Assembly (NCBI RefSeq): GCF_030056665.1
Contig: NZ_JASHIG010000036.1
Origin: Flectobacillus roseus
Lineage (GTDB): Bacteria; Bacteroidota; Bacteroidia; Cytophagales; Spirosomataceae
DNA length: 64,000 nt
Strand: one strand, 5' to 3'
In this document: one piece after another, positions 45,870-53,807 of the stretch
Layout: every line of letters starts with the position of its first letter
Position numbering within the stretch: the stretch's first letter is position 1
Program-made: the position numbers and the translations under genes
Notes under the pieces: model-generated
Database searches by the model: none
Told to the model about the DNA's origin: nothing
What the model saw: the letters and a program-made list of their open reading frames with translations, nothing else

Positions 45870-46421
45870 CTAAACTGACAAAGTTTCTTCACCAGCTTTC
45901 CAGTTACATGGGCAAAGTTCGTCTGTTTGAAGAGCATCCAATACACGGATTACTTCGTCTACGTTACGTCCTACTGACAAGTCGTTAGCACATACCCAAC
46001 GAATAACACCTTGTGGATCAACGATATAAGTTACACGGTAAGCGATTTTCTCGTTAGCTTCCAAAATACCTAATTCTTCAGCCAAAGATTTAGAGGTATC
46101 AGCCAACATTGGGAATTTCAAACCACGAAGATCGTCATGGTTGTTTCTCCATGCCAAGTGAACAAATTCAGAGTCAGTTGAAGCACCGATCAAAATTGCA
46201 TCACGGTCAGCAAAGTCTTCAGATTTAGCGTTGAATGCAGCGATTTCAGTTGGACAAACGAAAGTAAAATCTTTTGGCCACCAGAACATTACCATCCATT
46301 TACCTGCGTTGATATGGTCTTCAGAAGTGATATCATAGAATTCTTTACCTTTTTCTAAAGATACAACTGCAGATTTTTTGAAAGCTGGGAATTGAGCACC
46401 TAAACCTAACATTTTAGACAT
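45870..46421 (-). CDS. ahpC: Peroxiredoxin AhpC (three-cysteine type)
   Basis: This 183-residue peroxiredoxin reduces hydrogen peroxide and organic peroxides. The peroxidatic Cys56 is in DFTFVCPTEIAAF. The C-terminal part has Cys170 and Cys172 in ELCPCNWKAGEE. The arrangement of three cysteines is that of M. tuberculosis AhpC (Cys61, Cys174, Cys176), which is reduced by AhpD rather than AhpF, and an ahpD gene lies next door. It is divergent from oxyR, the usual peroxide-sensing arrangement. A TATATTTG -7 box lies about 47 bases upstream. Confidence 0.94.
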   Translation of the reverse strand: MSKMLGLGAQFPAFKKSAVVSLEKGKEFYDITSEDHINAGKWMVMFWWPKDFTFVCPTEIAAFNAKSEDFADRDAILIGASTDSEFVHLAWRNNHDDLRGLKFPMLADTSKSLAEELGILEANEKIAYRVTYIVDPQGVIRWVCANDLSVGRNVDEVIRVLDALQTDELCPCNWKAGEETLSV

Positions 46422-46467
46422 TTTTTTTGTAAATTTATGATTGAATAAATATTAAAATTGTACAATT

Positions 46468-46475
46468 CAAATATA
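46468..46475 (-). promoter_or_regulatory. -7 box of ahpC
   Basis: TATATTTG on the minus strand matches TAnnTTTG and would start an mRNA with a leader of about 40 bases. Confidence 0.5.
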
Positions 46476-46566
46476 TAATTTCACTACTAATACTGAATAT
46501 CGTATTTGAAAAGTATTATTTTCGTTTTGATGATACAAAGGTCATCACAAAACTTTCTCGATACAA

Positions 46567-46602
46567 ATTGATATTATTTATAACCCTATAAAGATTATCA
46601 AT
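46567..46602. promoter_or_regulatory. 36-base dyad in the oxyR-ahpC intergenic region
   Basis: Arms 46567-46582 and 46587-46602 match at 12 of 16 positions, with the outer seven bases (attgata/tatcaat) and an inner ttata/tataa perfect. It ends 16 bases before the oxyR start. Position and size fit a LysR-type (OxyR) operator for autoregulation; it is not a close match to the E. coli consensus. Confidence 0.45.
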
Positions 46603-46618
46603 ACTAACTTTTAAAACT

Positions 46619-47560
46619 ATGACAATCACTCAGTTAGAATACATTATTGCGGTCGAAAATCTTCGAAATTTTGTACAAGCTGCCGAAAGCTGTTTTGTTA
46701 CCCAACCCACGCTAAGTATGCAAATACAAAAACTGGAAGATGAACTAGGAGTGAAAATTTTTGACCGTAGTAGACAACCTGTGGTGACAACTCAGATTGG
46801 TGCCGAAATAATCCAACAAGCCCGTATCACAGTAGCCGAATTTAGTAAAATCAAAGAGGTCGTTAATTCTGGCAAAAACGAGGTTTCTGGAGAAATTCGC
46901 TTAGGTGTAATTCCCACCATTGCTCCTTATTTATTACCCTTATTTTTGTCTAGTTTCTTGGAAGAATATCCAAAATTGGAACTAAAAATCAAAGAACTTA
47001 CGACCGAAAGAATTATTCAGGCACTTAAAAATGATGATTTGGATATTGGGTTATTAGCGACACCACTCCAACAGCCCAATATTATAGAGCACCATATTTT
47101 TTATGAGGAACTAGTCTTATATGTATCAAAGCAAAATGCTTTGTACCAAAAAGAATACGCCCTTTCTGAAGATATTGATCCGAAAGAATTATGGCTTTTG
47201 GAAGAAGGGCACTGCCTCCGCTCGCAAATTGAAAATCTTTGTGAGTTAAAACGTAAAACAATTGGTTTTGGACAGTTTGAATACCAAGCAGGAAGCTTAG
47301 AAACGCTTCGCAAAATGGTAGAAAGAAATCAAGGAATAACGATATTACCAGAACTTGCAACGCTAGATTTTGAGGAAAAACATAAAGGTCTCATCCGACA
47401 ATTTGCTAGTCCTGCTCCTGTGCGTGAGGTGAGTTTGGTAGCACATAAAAACTTCGCCAAAACTGCCGTGTTAAACGCCCTGAAAAAAAGTATTTTGGCA
47501 TCATTGCCCGAGTCAATCAAGAATACCAAACCGCGTTCGGTTATCCAGATTAAACAGTAA
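46619..47560 (+). CDS. oxyR: Hydrogen peroxide sensor OxyR (LysR family)
   Basis: This 313-residue LysR-type regulator has an N-terminal winged helix-turn-helix (MTITQLEYIIAVENLRNFVQ, ESCFVTQPTLSMQIQKLE) and a substrate-binding-type C-terminal domain. The redox motif EEGHCLRSQIENLCELK places cysteines at residues 199 and 208, exactly the numbers of the E. coli OxyR disulfide pair, so peroxide sensing is well supported. It is divergent from ahpC with 197 bases between, and should activate ahpC and probably ahpD under peroxide stress. A strong terminator follows 130 bases downstream. Confidence 0.95.
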   Translation: MTITQLEYIIAVENLRNFVQAAESCFVTQPTLSMQIQKLEDELGVKIFDRSRQPVVTTQIGAEIIQQARITVAEFSKIKEVVNSGKNEVSGEIRLGVIPTIAPYLLPLFLSSFLEEYPKLELKIKELTTERIIQALKNDDLDIGLLATPLQQPNIIEHHIFYEELVLYVSKQNALYQKEYALSEDIDPKELWLLEEGHCLRSQIENLCELKRKTIGFGQFEYQAGSLETLRKMVERNQGITILPELATLDFEEKHKGLIRQFASPAPVREVSLVAHKNFAKTAVLNALKKSILASLPESIKNTKPRSVIQIKQ

Positions 47561-47640
47561 GGATATTTTCACTTTCTTTTATTGATGGAATGAGTGATTG
47601 AGCGAATAAGTGATTATTTGAATTTACATTTTGCTGGTAG

Positions 47641-47660
47641 AGACGCAATGCCTTGCGTCT
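47641..47660. repeat. Hairpin repeat agacgcaa-ttgcgtct, copy 1
   Basis: A perfect 8-base-pair stem (47641-47648 with 47653-47660) around TGCC, preceded by gtag. Nearly the same element occurs at 63833-63851. It lies in non-coding DNA. Confidence 0.8.
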
Positions 47661-47692
47661 AATAAAGTCATATAATTCTGAAATTTAACATC

Positions 47693-47730
47693 AAAAAGGC
47701 GGTCGAAAATCTAATTTCGACCGCCTTTTT
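47693..47730 (+). terminator. Strong terminator downstream of oxyR
   Basis: Arms 47693-47708 and 47715-47730 are perfectly complementary over 16 bases with a 6-base loop. The A-run and T-run at the ends make it usable in both directions. Confidence 0.8.
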
Positions 47731-47872
47731 GACCCTAAATCATATTAAAAAATAATCGCTAAATCATTCATTCAATCACAAATTATTATCCCATCAGCCG
47801 AGGAAGCAGGACGGCTAAATGGATTTTTGGAGACATATTGCCAGTTGAAACTTATAATAGCTTTAATACAAA

Positions 47873-49198
47873 ATGAAAAAAATATTGCTTGCCTTGGCAT
47901 TTTCACTGGTGGGATTGAGTTCAATCAATGCTCAAAAAAACACTACGCAATTGTTTCCTGATGGCACTCCTATTTCGAGCTGGTTTACTGTTAATAAAAA
48001 AATCACTTTACAACAACTTGGAAAAGCTTACGTTATTACCGATTATGGCGTCAAAAACGATAGCACTTTAGTACAAACGGAAGCCATTCAGAAAATTATT
48101 GATATGGCAACTGAAAAAGGTGGCGTCATTGTCATTCCCAAAGGTACGTTTTTGAGTGGAGCACTTTTTTTCAAACCCAAAACACATCTACATGTGGTAG
48201 AAGGGGGTAAATTGAAAGGCTCTGATAACATTGAAGATTATCCCAAACTACCTTCACGTATGGAAGGACAAAGCCTAGATTATTTCACGGCTTTGGTAAA
48301 TGCTTATCAAGTAGATGGTTTTACCATTTCGGGTAAAGGCACTATTGATGGAAATGGCTTAAAATTTTGGCAGGCGTTTTGGCAAAGAAGAAAGGAGAAC
48401 CCTAACTGTACCAATTTAGAGGTTTCTCGTCCTCGATTGGTTTTTATTTGGAAATCAAATAACGTACAGATTCAAGATGTAAAATTGCATAACTCAGGTT
48501 TCTGGACAACTCATTTATATCAGTGTAATAACGTAAAGATCTTGGATGCACACATTTTCTCTCCAGAAAAACCAGTAAAAGCCCCAAGTACCGACGCCAT
48601 TGACATAGATGCATGTATCAATGTTTTGGTAAAAGGCTGTTATTTGTCTGTCAATGACGATGCTATTGCGCTAAAAGGTGGCAAAGGTCCTTGGGCAGAT
48701 AAAGTGCCAAACAATGGTGCCAACAAAAATATTATTATCGAAGATTGTGAGTTTGGCTTTTGTCATTCTGCTCTTACTTGTGGCAGCGAGGCCATTCATA
48801 ACCGCAATATCATCATGCGTAACTGCTATGTGAATGAAGCAACCAGAGTTTTATGGCTCAAAATGCGTCCTGACACGCCACAATTATACGAGTATATTTT
48901 GGTTGAAAATGTCAAAGGAAATTCTCATAGTTTATTGTTTGTAAAACCATGGAAACAATTTTTTGACTTACAAGGACGTAAAGATGTACCTCTCTCCTAT
49001 TCAGACCATGTTACGTTGAGAAATATCGAAGTAAAATGCGATATATTTTACGATGTAGCCGTTTCGGAATACGATAAACTTTCCAATTTTACTTTTGAAA
49101 ACTTTAAAGTAGAAAGTAAAAACCCTGCTTTCGACAAATCTGTAGTAAAAGGGTTTACCTTAAAAAATGTGGTAGTGAATGGTGCGGCGATTAAGTAA
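47873..49198 (+). CDS. Glycoside hydrolase family 28 (polygalacturonase-type)
   Basis: This 441-residue secreted right-handed beta-helix enzyme has a signal peptide ending SINAQK. It carries the GH28 catalytic set: Asp241 in PSTDAIDID, the pair Asp262-Asp263 in VNDDAIALKGG, His298 in GFCHSALTCGSE, and the WLKMRPD segment in place of the RIK motif. Substrate is a galacturonan or rhamnogalacturonan; the N-terminal DYGVKNDSTLVQTEAIQKII is typical of exo-acting bacterial enzymes. It stands alone, outside the PUL at the left of the window, with terminators on both sides. It probably helps degrade plant pectin. Confidence 0.92.
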   Translation: MKKILLALAFSLVGLSSINAQKNTTQLFPDGTPISSWFTVNKKITLQQLGKAYVITDYGVKNDSTLVQTEAIQKIIDMATEKGGVIVIPKGTFLSGALFFKPKTHLHVVEGGKLKGSDNIEDYPKLPSRMEGQSLDYFTALVNAYQVDGFTISGKGTIDGNGLKFWQAFWQRRKENPNCTNLEVSRPRLVFIWKSNNVQIQDVKLHNSGFWTTHLYQCNNVKILDAHIFSPEKPVKAPSTDAIDIDACINVLVKGCYLSVNDDAIALKGGKGPWADKVPNNGANKNIIIEDCEFGFCHSALTCGSEAIHNRNIIMRNCYVNEATRVLWLKMRPDTPQLYEYILVENVKGNSHSLLFVKPWKQFFDLQGRKDVPLSYSDHVTLRNIEVKCDIFYDVAVSEYDKLSNFTFENFKVESKNPAFDKSVVKGFTLKNVVVNGAAIK

Positions 49199-49214
49199 TT
49201 TCTTCTAGTATCAT

Positions 49215-49264
49215 ATAAAAATCCCTTTGTGATGGTTTAAATGCCAAACAAAGGGATTTTTTAT
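49215..49264 (+). terminator. Terminator after the GH28 gene
   Basis: Arms around 49215-49230 and 49248-49264 pair over 16 bases with one extra T, 17 bases after the stop, ending in a T-run. Confidence 0.8.
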
Positions 49265-49354
49265 ATTTACCGATTATCATATTTATAATGGATTCTCAAA
49301 AATGCTAGTGTTAATTTGCGTGAAATAAATTTTCTACAATAAATCCCAATTTTT

Positions 49355-49849
49355 ATGCTTTACCTATTTTGGGGACTTTTGAATCTCGCTCTTATTGTCC
49401 TCTATCTAAGATTACTTTTCTTCTCCCTCCGTAACATTTCACGGAAAAATGGCACGTTGACAGCTATTTTAGTCTTCATCCTTTTCCCAGGTACATTGAG
49501 CCAAGCAGGCACAAAAAAGGCTCCTCCTCAGTATTTTGAAATGGCGAAAGGTCATGATCCCAGCCGAATGTTTACTACAGTTTTCTCTGTGGAAGACTAC
49601 AAACTTTTCAAAAAAGAAGTGATTCTTTACTATGAAAAGCATCAAAAAATCGAAGTCTTAGCTATGCAAGGCATGGAATCAGGGTGGAATACTGGCGTTC
49701 GTTGGCAACCCACCAGCATCACTGCGTATCAAGATACTAAAAGCCAAAAAGTTAATTACGCCATTTCAGCAAAGGTAGACTGGACGATTCTTTCTATTCC
49801 TATTTTTACAACGATTGAAACGATAAATGGTACATTTCAAATCAAATAA
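49355..49849 (+). CDS. Small membrane-associated protein of unknown function
   Basis: I do not recognise this 164-residue protein. It begins with hydrophobic segments (about residues 2-25 and 36-50; LFWGLLNLALIVLYLRLL and TAILVFILFPGTLS) that form either two membrane helices or an unusually long signal ending at LSQAG. The remaining 110 residues look like a soluble alpha/beta domain with an aromatic-rich tail (WNTGVRWQPTSITAY, ISAKVDWTILSIPIF). There are no cysteines after the hydrophobic part. It sits between the GH28 and BlaI-like genes, bounded by hairpins on both sides, so it is a single-gene unit. It is probably real because the frame is open throughout and codon use resembles its neighbours. 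Confidence 0.6.
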   Translation: MLYLFWGLLNLALIVLYLRLLFFSLRNISRKNGTLTAILVFILFPGTLSQAGTKKAPPQYFEMAKGHDPSRMFTTVFSVEDYKLFKKEVILYYEKHQKIEVLAMQGMESGWNTGVRWQPTSITAYQDTKSQKVNYAISAKVDWTILSIPIFTTIETINGTFQIK

Positions 49850-49901
49850 ACCCAAAATCGATCAGAAGGAATAGCTTTATTTTTACATATTTTAAAATTT
49901 C

Positions 49902-49942
49902 AAAAACAAACACCTACGAAATATTCGTAGGTGTTTGTTTTT
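49902..49942. terminator. 19-base-pair hairpin in front of the BlaI-like gene
   Basis: Arms 49902-49920 and 49924-49942 pair perfectly, followed by more T. It can end transcription of the 164-residue protein gene and also contains the BlaI-like operator described next. Confidence 0.7.
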
Positions 49943-49953
49943 TTATACCTTTG
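49914..49953 (+). promoter_or_regulatory. Promoter and dyad operator of the BlaI-like gene
   Basis: The dyad ctacgaa-ata-ttcgtag (49914-49930) is centred 24 bases upstream of the -7 box TACCTTTG at 49946-49953, so it covers the -33 region. The same core recurs in front of the M56 gene at the same distance. A BlaI-like repressor bound there would block transcription. Confidence 0.7.
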
Positions 49954-49974
49954 TAACAATCAAACTTTAACATA

Positions 49975-50337
49975 ATGGAAAAATTAACACCTTCCGAAGA
50001 GGAAGCTATGCTGGTGATTTGGAGTAAAAAAGGAGGTTTTGTCAAAGATATTTTAGAAGGTCTTTCAGGTGAAAAACCTCCCTATACTACCCTCGCTTCC
50101 ACAGTAAAAAATTTGGAGAAAAAAGGATTTGTTAAGGCAGTAAAATATGCAAATGCCTTTCGTTACGAACCTGCAATTCCACAAGAAAGCTACAAGCGTG
50201 AGCACGTAGGAAATGTTGTGTCTGGTTATTTCAAAAACTCATACAAAGAATTAGTAAGCTTTTTTGCCCAAGAAGAAAAAATTACACCAGATGATTTGCA
50301 AGAAATTTTGAACATGATTCAAAACGGCAAATCTTAA
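49975..50337 (+). CDS. BlaI/MecI/CopY family transcriptional repressor
   Basis: This 120-residue winged-helix repressor matches BlaI/MecI: LTPSEEEAMLVIWSKKGGFVKDILEGL, then PPYTTLASTVKNLEKKGFVKAVK as recognition helix and wing, and a C-terminal dimerisation part (SYKELVSFFAQEEKITPDDLQEIL). In such systems proteolysis triggered by the partner M56 membrane protease inactivates the repressor. The M56 gene lies 173 bases downstream. The two shared dyads indicate that it represses both itself and the protease gene. No beta-lactamase gene is present nearby, so the regulon is open. Confidence 0.93.
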   Translation: MEKLTPSEEEAMLVIWSKKGGFVKDILEGLSGEKPPYTTLASTVKNLEKKGFVKAVKYANAFRYEPAIPQESYKREHVGNVVSGYFKNSYKELVSFFAQEEKITPDDLQEILNMIQNGKS

Positions 50338-50398
50338 TTTTCAATTTCTCAACATCCAATTTTTTCCTCTTTTCGCCTTTTAAAATTATTTTAAAAAA

Positions 50399-50443
50399 AT
50401 ATCTACGAAATTTTCGTAGATATTCGATTTCTTCGTATGTTTG
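50399..50443 (+). promoter_or_regulatory. Promoter and dyad operator of the M56 gene
   Basis: A 25-base dyad at 50399-50423 (arms of 11 bases, core ctacgaa-att-ttcgtag) is centred 25 bases upstream of the -7 box TATGTTTG at 50436-50443. The core differs from the one at 49914 by a single central base. Confidence 0.7.
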
Positions 50444-50510
50444 TATTGTAAGGCAAACATACACCTGATAATTATGAAAATTTAACAGCTATTCAAAACT
50501 AGAAAAGCTT

Positions 50511-51878
50511 ATGAATCAGACGCTTATCATGGTAGTACAAATGCAACTATCATTAGCCTTATTCTATTTGGGATATCGTTTTTTACTACGTCCATTAACT
50601 TTTTATACCTACAATCGGTGGTATTTTTTGTTGACGACCCTGTATTCATTGATAGCTCCAATCCTGTTACATAATCGTTCGATTGTGCCACAAATTACCG
50701 TACCAGCCAATAATTTGGTGTTGTATTTACCTGTGATTCAGGAAAAACAATTTGATTATTCGTGGGTACAGATATTCTATGGACTTGTAGTAATGAGTCT
50801 TTTATTAAAAATAGTATTGTCTGTTTTACAGATTCAAAAAATCAAAAAAACAGCAACAGTATATGATTGGGAGAGTATTCGTTTTTGGCATAGTGATCAA
50901 ATAGATAGTGCCTTTTCGTTCTGGAATGATATTTTTTGTAATCTTCAAAAACATGAAATAAAAGACCTACCTGCCATCTTGACGCACGAGGCTATACATG
51001 TAGAGAAAAAACATACACTAGACGTACTATTGTTTGAAATCCTATCAGTGATTTTTTGGTTTAATCCCGCGGTATGGCTTCTCAAACGTGGCGTCAAAGA
51101 AAACATTGAGTATCAAACAGACAGTCTGGTCGTAGGCTCTGGGCAAGACAAAAAGCAGTACCAAATGCAATTGCTCTACGTAGCCATGGGACAAAATTCT
51201 ATACCTCTTTCAAATTCATTTAATGTACAAGAACTAAAACACCGTATTTCAATGATGAACAAAAAATCCTCTAGCAACAAAGATTTGAGAAGGTACTTTT
51301 TATTGGCGCCTATCCTACTTACCAGTCTAACGGCCTTTACTGTAACTCAAACCACAAAAGGTTCTGAACAGATTATCGAAAAAACGACAAGTGCTATCGA
51401 TGACTATTTGCAAGAACAAATACAGGCAGTGAAAGTCGAAAATCCCAAAGCAGAAAAACTGCCTTTGATCCAATTAAGCGAAGTAGTCGTTGTAGGAACG
51501 CCTTACAAAGGTGATTCTGTCAAGGTTAAAGACAAAGGTACCCTAGTTACGATTAAACTTACAGGAATGGGGAATGCGAAGATTGACTCTTCTACAAAAT
51601 TCATTGCGGTAAAAGATATGCTTTTGGTAAAAAATGAAGACAATGTTTTCACCGTTGTGAATGATTCTACTTCGAGAATCAATATGAGAGCTACTTCGCC
51701 TATGAATGCCCCACTCTGCATTGTCAATGGAAAAGAAGTTTCTTATGGGACAGGAGGCTTAACTGGAATCGACCCTAGTACGATCGAGTCAATCAGCGTT
51801 TTGAAGGATAAACATGCCACAGATGCTTATGGTGAAAAAGGACGCAACGGGGTGATTATTGTCACGCTCAAAAAATAA
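50511..51878 (+). CDS. BlaR1-like M56 metallopeptidase with TonB-plug-like C-terminus
   Basis: This 455-residue membrane protein is the sensor-protease partner of the BlaI-like repressor. Several hydrophobic helices (roughly 5-25, 38-55, 85-107 and 262-282) flank a cytoplasmic zinc peptidase loop with His159-Glu160-Ala-Ile-His163 (LTHEAIHVEKKHTLD) and the later VKENIEYQTDSLVVG. There is no penicillin-binding domain. Instead the extracytoplasmic tail carries QLSEVVVVGTP (321-331) and a segment CIVNGKEV...IDPSTIESISVLKDKHATDAYG (about 402-453) that reads like the plug domain of SusC transporters. In the SusC of this window the matching text is DEVVVVGYGTQ and NPNDIESVSVLKDASSAAIYG. The tail may sense an envelope ligand or contact TonB; this is inference. 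Confidence 0.88.
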   Translation: MNQTLIMVVQMQLSLALFYLGYRFLLRPLTFYTYNRWYFLLTTLYSLIAPILLHNRSIVPQITVPANNLVLYLPVIQEKQFDYSWVQIFYGLVVMSLLLKIVLSVLQIQKIKKTATVYDWESIRFWHSDQIDSAFSFWNDIFCNLQKHEIKDLPAILTHEAIHVEKKHTLDVLLFEILSVIFWFNPAVWLLKRGVKENIEYQTDSLVVGSGQDKKQYQMQLLYVAMGQNSIPLSNSFNVQELKHRISMMNKKSSSNKDLRRYFLLAPILLTSLTAFTVTQTTKGSEQIIEKTTSAIDDYLQEQIQAVKVENPKAEKLPLIQLSEVVVVGTPYKGDSVKVKDKGTLVTIKLTGMGNAKIDSSTKFIAVKDMLLVKNEDNVFTVVNDSTSRINMRATSPMNAPLCIVNGKEVSYGTGGLTGIDPSTIESISVLKDKHATDAYGEKGRNGVIIVTLKK

Positions 51879-51894
51879 CATTCTCTAAACCTAC

Positions 51895-51932
51895 ACAAAA
51901 ATCCTTCGACTAAATAGTCGAGGGATTTTTGT
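51895..51932 (+). terminator. Terminator after the M56 gene
   Basis: Arms 51895-51912 and 51915-51932 pair over 18 bases with one G-U, the innermost pairs opening to form the loop, followed by TTTT. Confidence 0.8.
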
Positions 51933-52074
51933 TTTTAGAGCTTTTCTATCTCAAAATTAACCGCCAATATTCTTATTTTAGCCTGAATTGAAATACTTCT
52001 CAAAAACACAGTGCCATATAACGCAAAATCGACACCAATTCGGTAATTTGTTTCGTTAAGCCAAATCAAGCTTG

Positions 52075-52082
52075 TACTTTTG
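52075..52082 (+). promoter_or_regulatory. Candidate -7 box of the M1 peptidase gene
   Basis: TACTTTTG matches TAnnTTTG. A TTTG at 52047-52050 is 24 bases upstream, a little far. The implied leader is about 75 bases and contains a hairpin. Confidence 0.4.
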
Positions 52083-52105
52083 TCATCATTAAACCTTTTT
52101 GTTTT

Positions 52106-52140
52106 AAAAATCTTACCCCTCGCCTGCGGTCAAGATTTTT
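52106..52140 (+). promoter_or_regulatory. Leader hairpin before the M1 peptidase gene
   Basis: aaaaatctt (52106-52114) and aagattttt (52132-52140) are perfect arms around a GC-rich 17-base loop, ending in T-run, 21 bases before the start codon. It looks like a small terminator or attenuator inside the leader. Confidence 0.45.
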
Positions 52141-52161
52141 GATTTCGCTCATTATTTTTAC

Positions 52162-53805
52162 ATGAAAAAACTCCTTTTTTGCTTGCTATTTATGGCCAGT
52201 TTTGGTGTAAATGCACAGCTACTCGTCAACAAACCTACTTTTACTCACGATGATACCCTTCGTGGCTCGATTACCAAAGAGCGTATTTGGTGGGACTTAA
52301 AACATTATGCTTTACATGTGAGTGTACAGCCAAAAGACAGTACTTTTAGCGGTTTTAATACCATTACTTATCAAGTATTGCAGCCATCACAAGTTTTACA
52401 AGTAGATTTACAACAACCTTTAATCATTAGCAAAATTGTGCAGGATGGGGTAAATCTCAAGTTCAAAAGAGATGGAAACGCCTTTTTTGTGACACTACAA
52501 AAACCTCAAAAAGTAGGCAAAACTGAAAGTTTGACAGTGTACTATCAGGGAAAACCAAGAGTTGCCAAGCGTGCACCTTGGGATGGTGGTATATCTTGGA
52601 GCAAAGACAAAGACGGTAAATTGTTCATGGCAACCTCTTGTCAAGGACTTGGTGCGTCTGTATGGTGGCCGTGTAAAGACCACATGTACGACGAACCCGA
52701 TAGTATGAGTATTGCTGTGACGGTTCCTAAAGGTCTAATGGATGTTTCAAACGGTCGTTTGAGAAGTGTGAAAGAAAATAGCGACAATACTACCACATTT
52801 GTGTGGGCTGTGGTAAATCCAATTAATAACTATGGTGTAAATCTAAACATTGCGAACTATTACAGAATTACGGATAAGTATTTTGGAGAAAAAGGCCCGC
52901 TAGATCTAAACTATTATGTTCTTCCTGAAAACTATCAAAAAGCCATGACGCATTTCAATCAGGCTAAAGATATGCTTAAGGCTTTTGAACACTGGTTTGG
53001 GCCATATCCGTTTTATGAAGATGGCTACAAGTTGGTAGAAGTACCGTATTTGGGAATGGAACATCAGAGTTCAGTAACATACGGAAATGGCTATCAAAAT
53101 GGCTATCGTGGTCGTGATTTGTCGGGTACAGGCTGGGGAACTAAATGGGACTTTATCATTGTACATGAGTCTGGACATGAGTGGTTTGCCAACAATATTA
53201 CTTACAAGGATATAGCAGACATGTGGATTCATGAGAGTTTTACTAACTATTCTGAAAACCTATTTACTGAGTACCATTTCGGAAAAGAAGCTGGACACGC
53301 ATACGTACTAGGAACTCGTAAACTCATCAGTAATGACCGCCCAATTATCGGGGTTTATAATGTTAATCATGAAGGTTCGGGAGACATGTATTACAAAGGT
53401 GGCAATATGCTTCACACGATTCGTTACATTATTGATAATGATGAAAAATGGAGAAATATTCTGCGTGGAATGAACCAAGTATTTTATCATAAAACCGTTA
53501 CAACCGAAGAAATCGAAAATTTCTTATCACAACAAAGTGGGGTTAATTTGAGTAAAGTTTTTGATCAGTATCTTAGAACAGTACAAATTCCTACCATAGA
53601 ATATAAAGTGTCAGGAAACAAGTTAGAATACCGTTGGACTACCTGTATTGATGGTTTTGACATGCCAGTCAGATTCAAAAAAGCTGATAATACATATCTA
53701 AAAGTAAAGCCTAGTATGCAATGGCAAACTGTAGAAGACAGTAATTTAAGTAACTTAACTGTTGATGAGAATTTTTATATAAACTCTAAAAATATTAATA
53801 AATAG
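52162..53805 (+). CDS. Secreted M1 family metallopeptidase
   Basis: This 547-residue exported zinc aminopeptidase has a signal peptide ending GVNAQL. The zinc site HEXXH-18-E is complete: His335, Glu336 and His339 in VHESGHEWFANN, and Glu358 in WIHESFTNYSE. The exopeptidase motif GxMEN appears as LGMEHQSSV, with His in place of Asn. It has the N-terminal saddle domain and the catalytic domain but only a short C-terminal part, lacking the long ERAP1-like helical domain, as in many Bacteroidota members. It should trim N-terminal residues from peptides in the periplasm or outside the cell. A hairpin terminator begins right at its stop. Confidence 0.93.
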   Translation: MKKLLFCLLFMASFGVNAQLLVNKPTFTHDDTLRGSITKERIWWDLKHYALHVSVQPKDSTFSGFNTITYQVLQPSQVLQVDLQQPLIISKIVQDGVNLKFKRDGNAFFVTLQKPQKVGKTESLTVYYQGKPRVAKRAPWDGGISWSKDKDGKLFMATSCQGLGASVWWPCKDHMYDEPDSMSIAVTVPKGLMDVSNGRLRSVKENSDNTTTFVWAVVNPINNYGVNLNIANYYRITDKYFGEKGPLDLNYYVLPENYQKAMTHFNQAKDMLKAFEHWFGPYPFYEDGYKLVEVPYLGMEHQSSVTYGNGYQNGYRGRDLSGTGWGTKWDFIIVHESGHEWFANNITYKDIADMWIHESFTNYSENLFTEYHFGKEAGHAYVLGTRKLISNDRPIIGVYNVNHEGSGDMYYKGGNMLHTIRYIIDNDEKWRNILRGMNQVFYHKTVTTEEIENFLSQQSGVNLSKVFDQYLRTVQIPTIEYKVSGNKLEYRWTTCIDGFDMPVRFKKADNTYLKVKPSMQWQTVEDSNLSNLTVDENFYINSKNINK

Positions 53806-53807
53806 TC

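Larger units (their letters stand above)
47561..47872. other. Intergenic region between oxyR and the GH28 gene
   Basis: This 312-base gap holds two short relatives of the gaatgagtgatt motif (47588-47599 and 47604-47619), the agacgcaa hairpin repeat (47641-47660), and a terminator (47693-47730). No gene is evident. Confidence 0.6.

Noticed and set aside
50511..51878. Beta-lactam sensing by the M56 protein
   Set aside because: No penicillin-binding domain or SxxK/KTG motif is present in the tail and no beta-lactamase gene is nearby.
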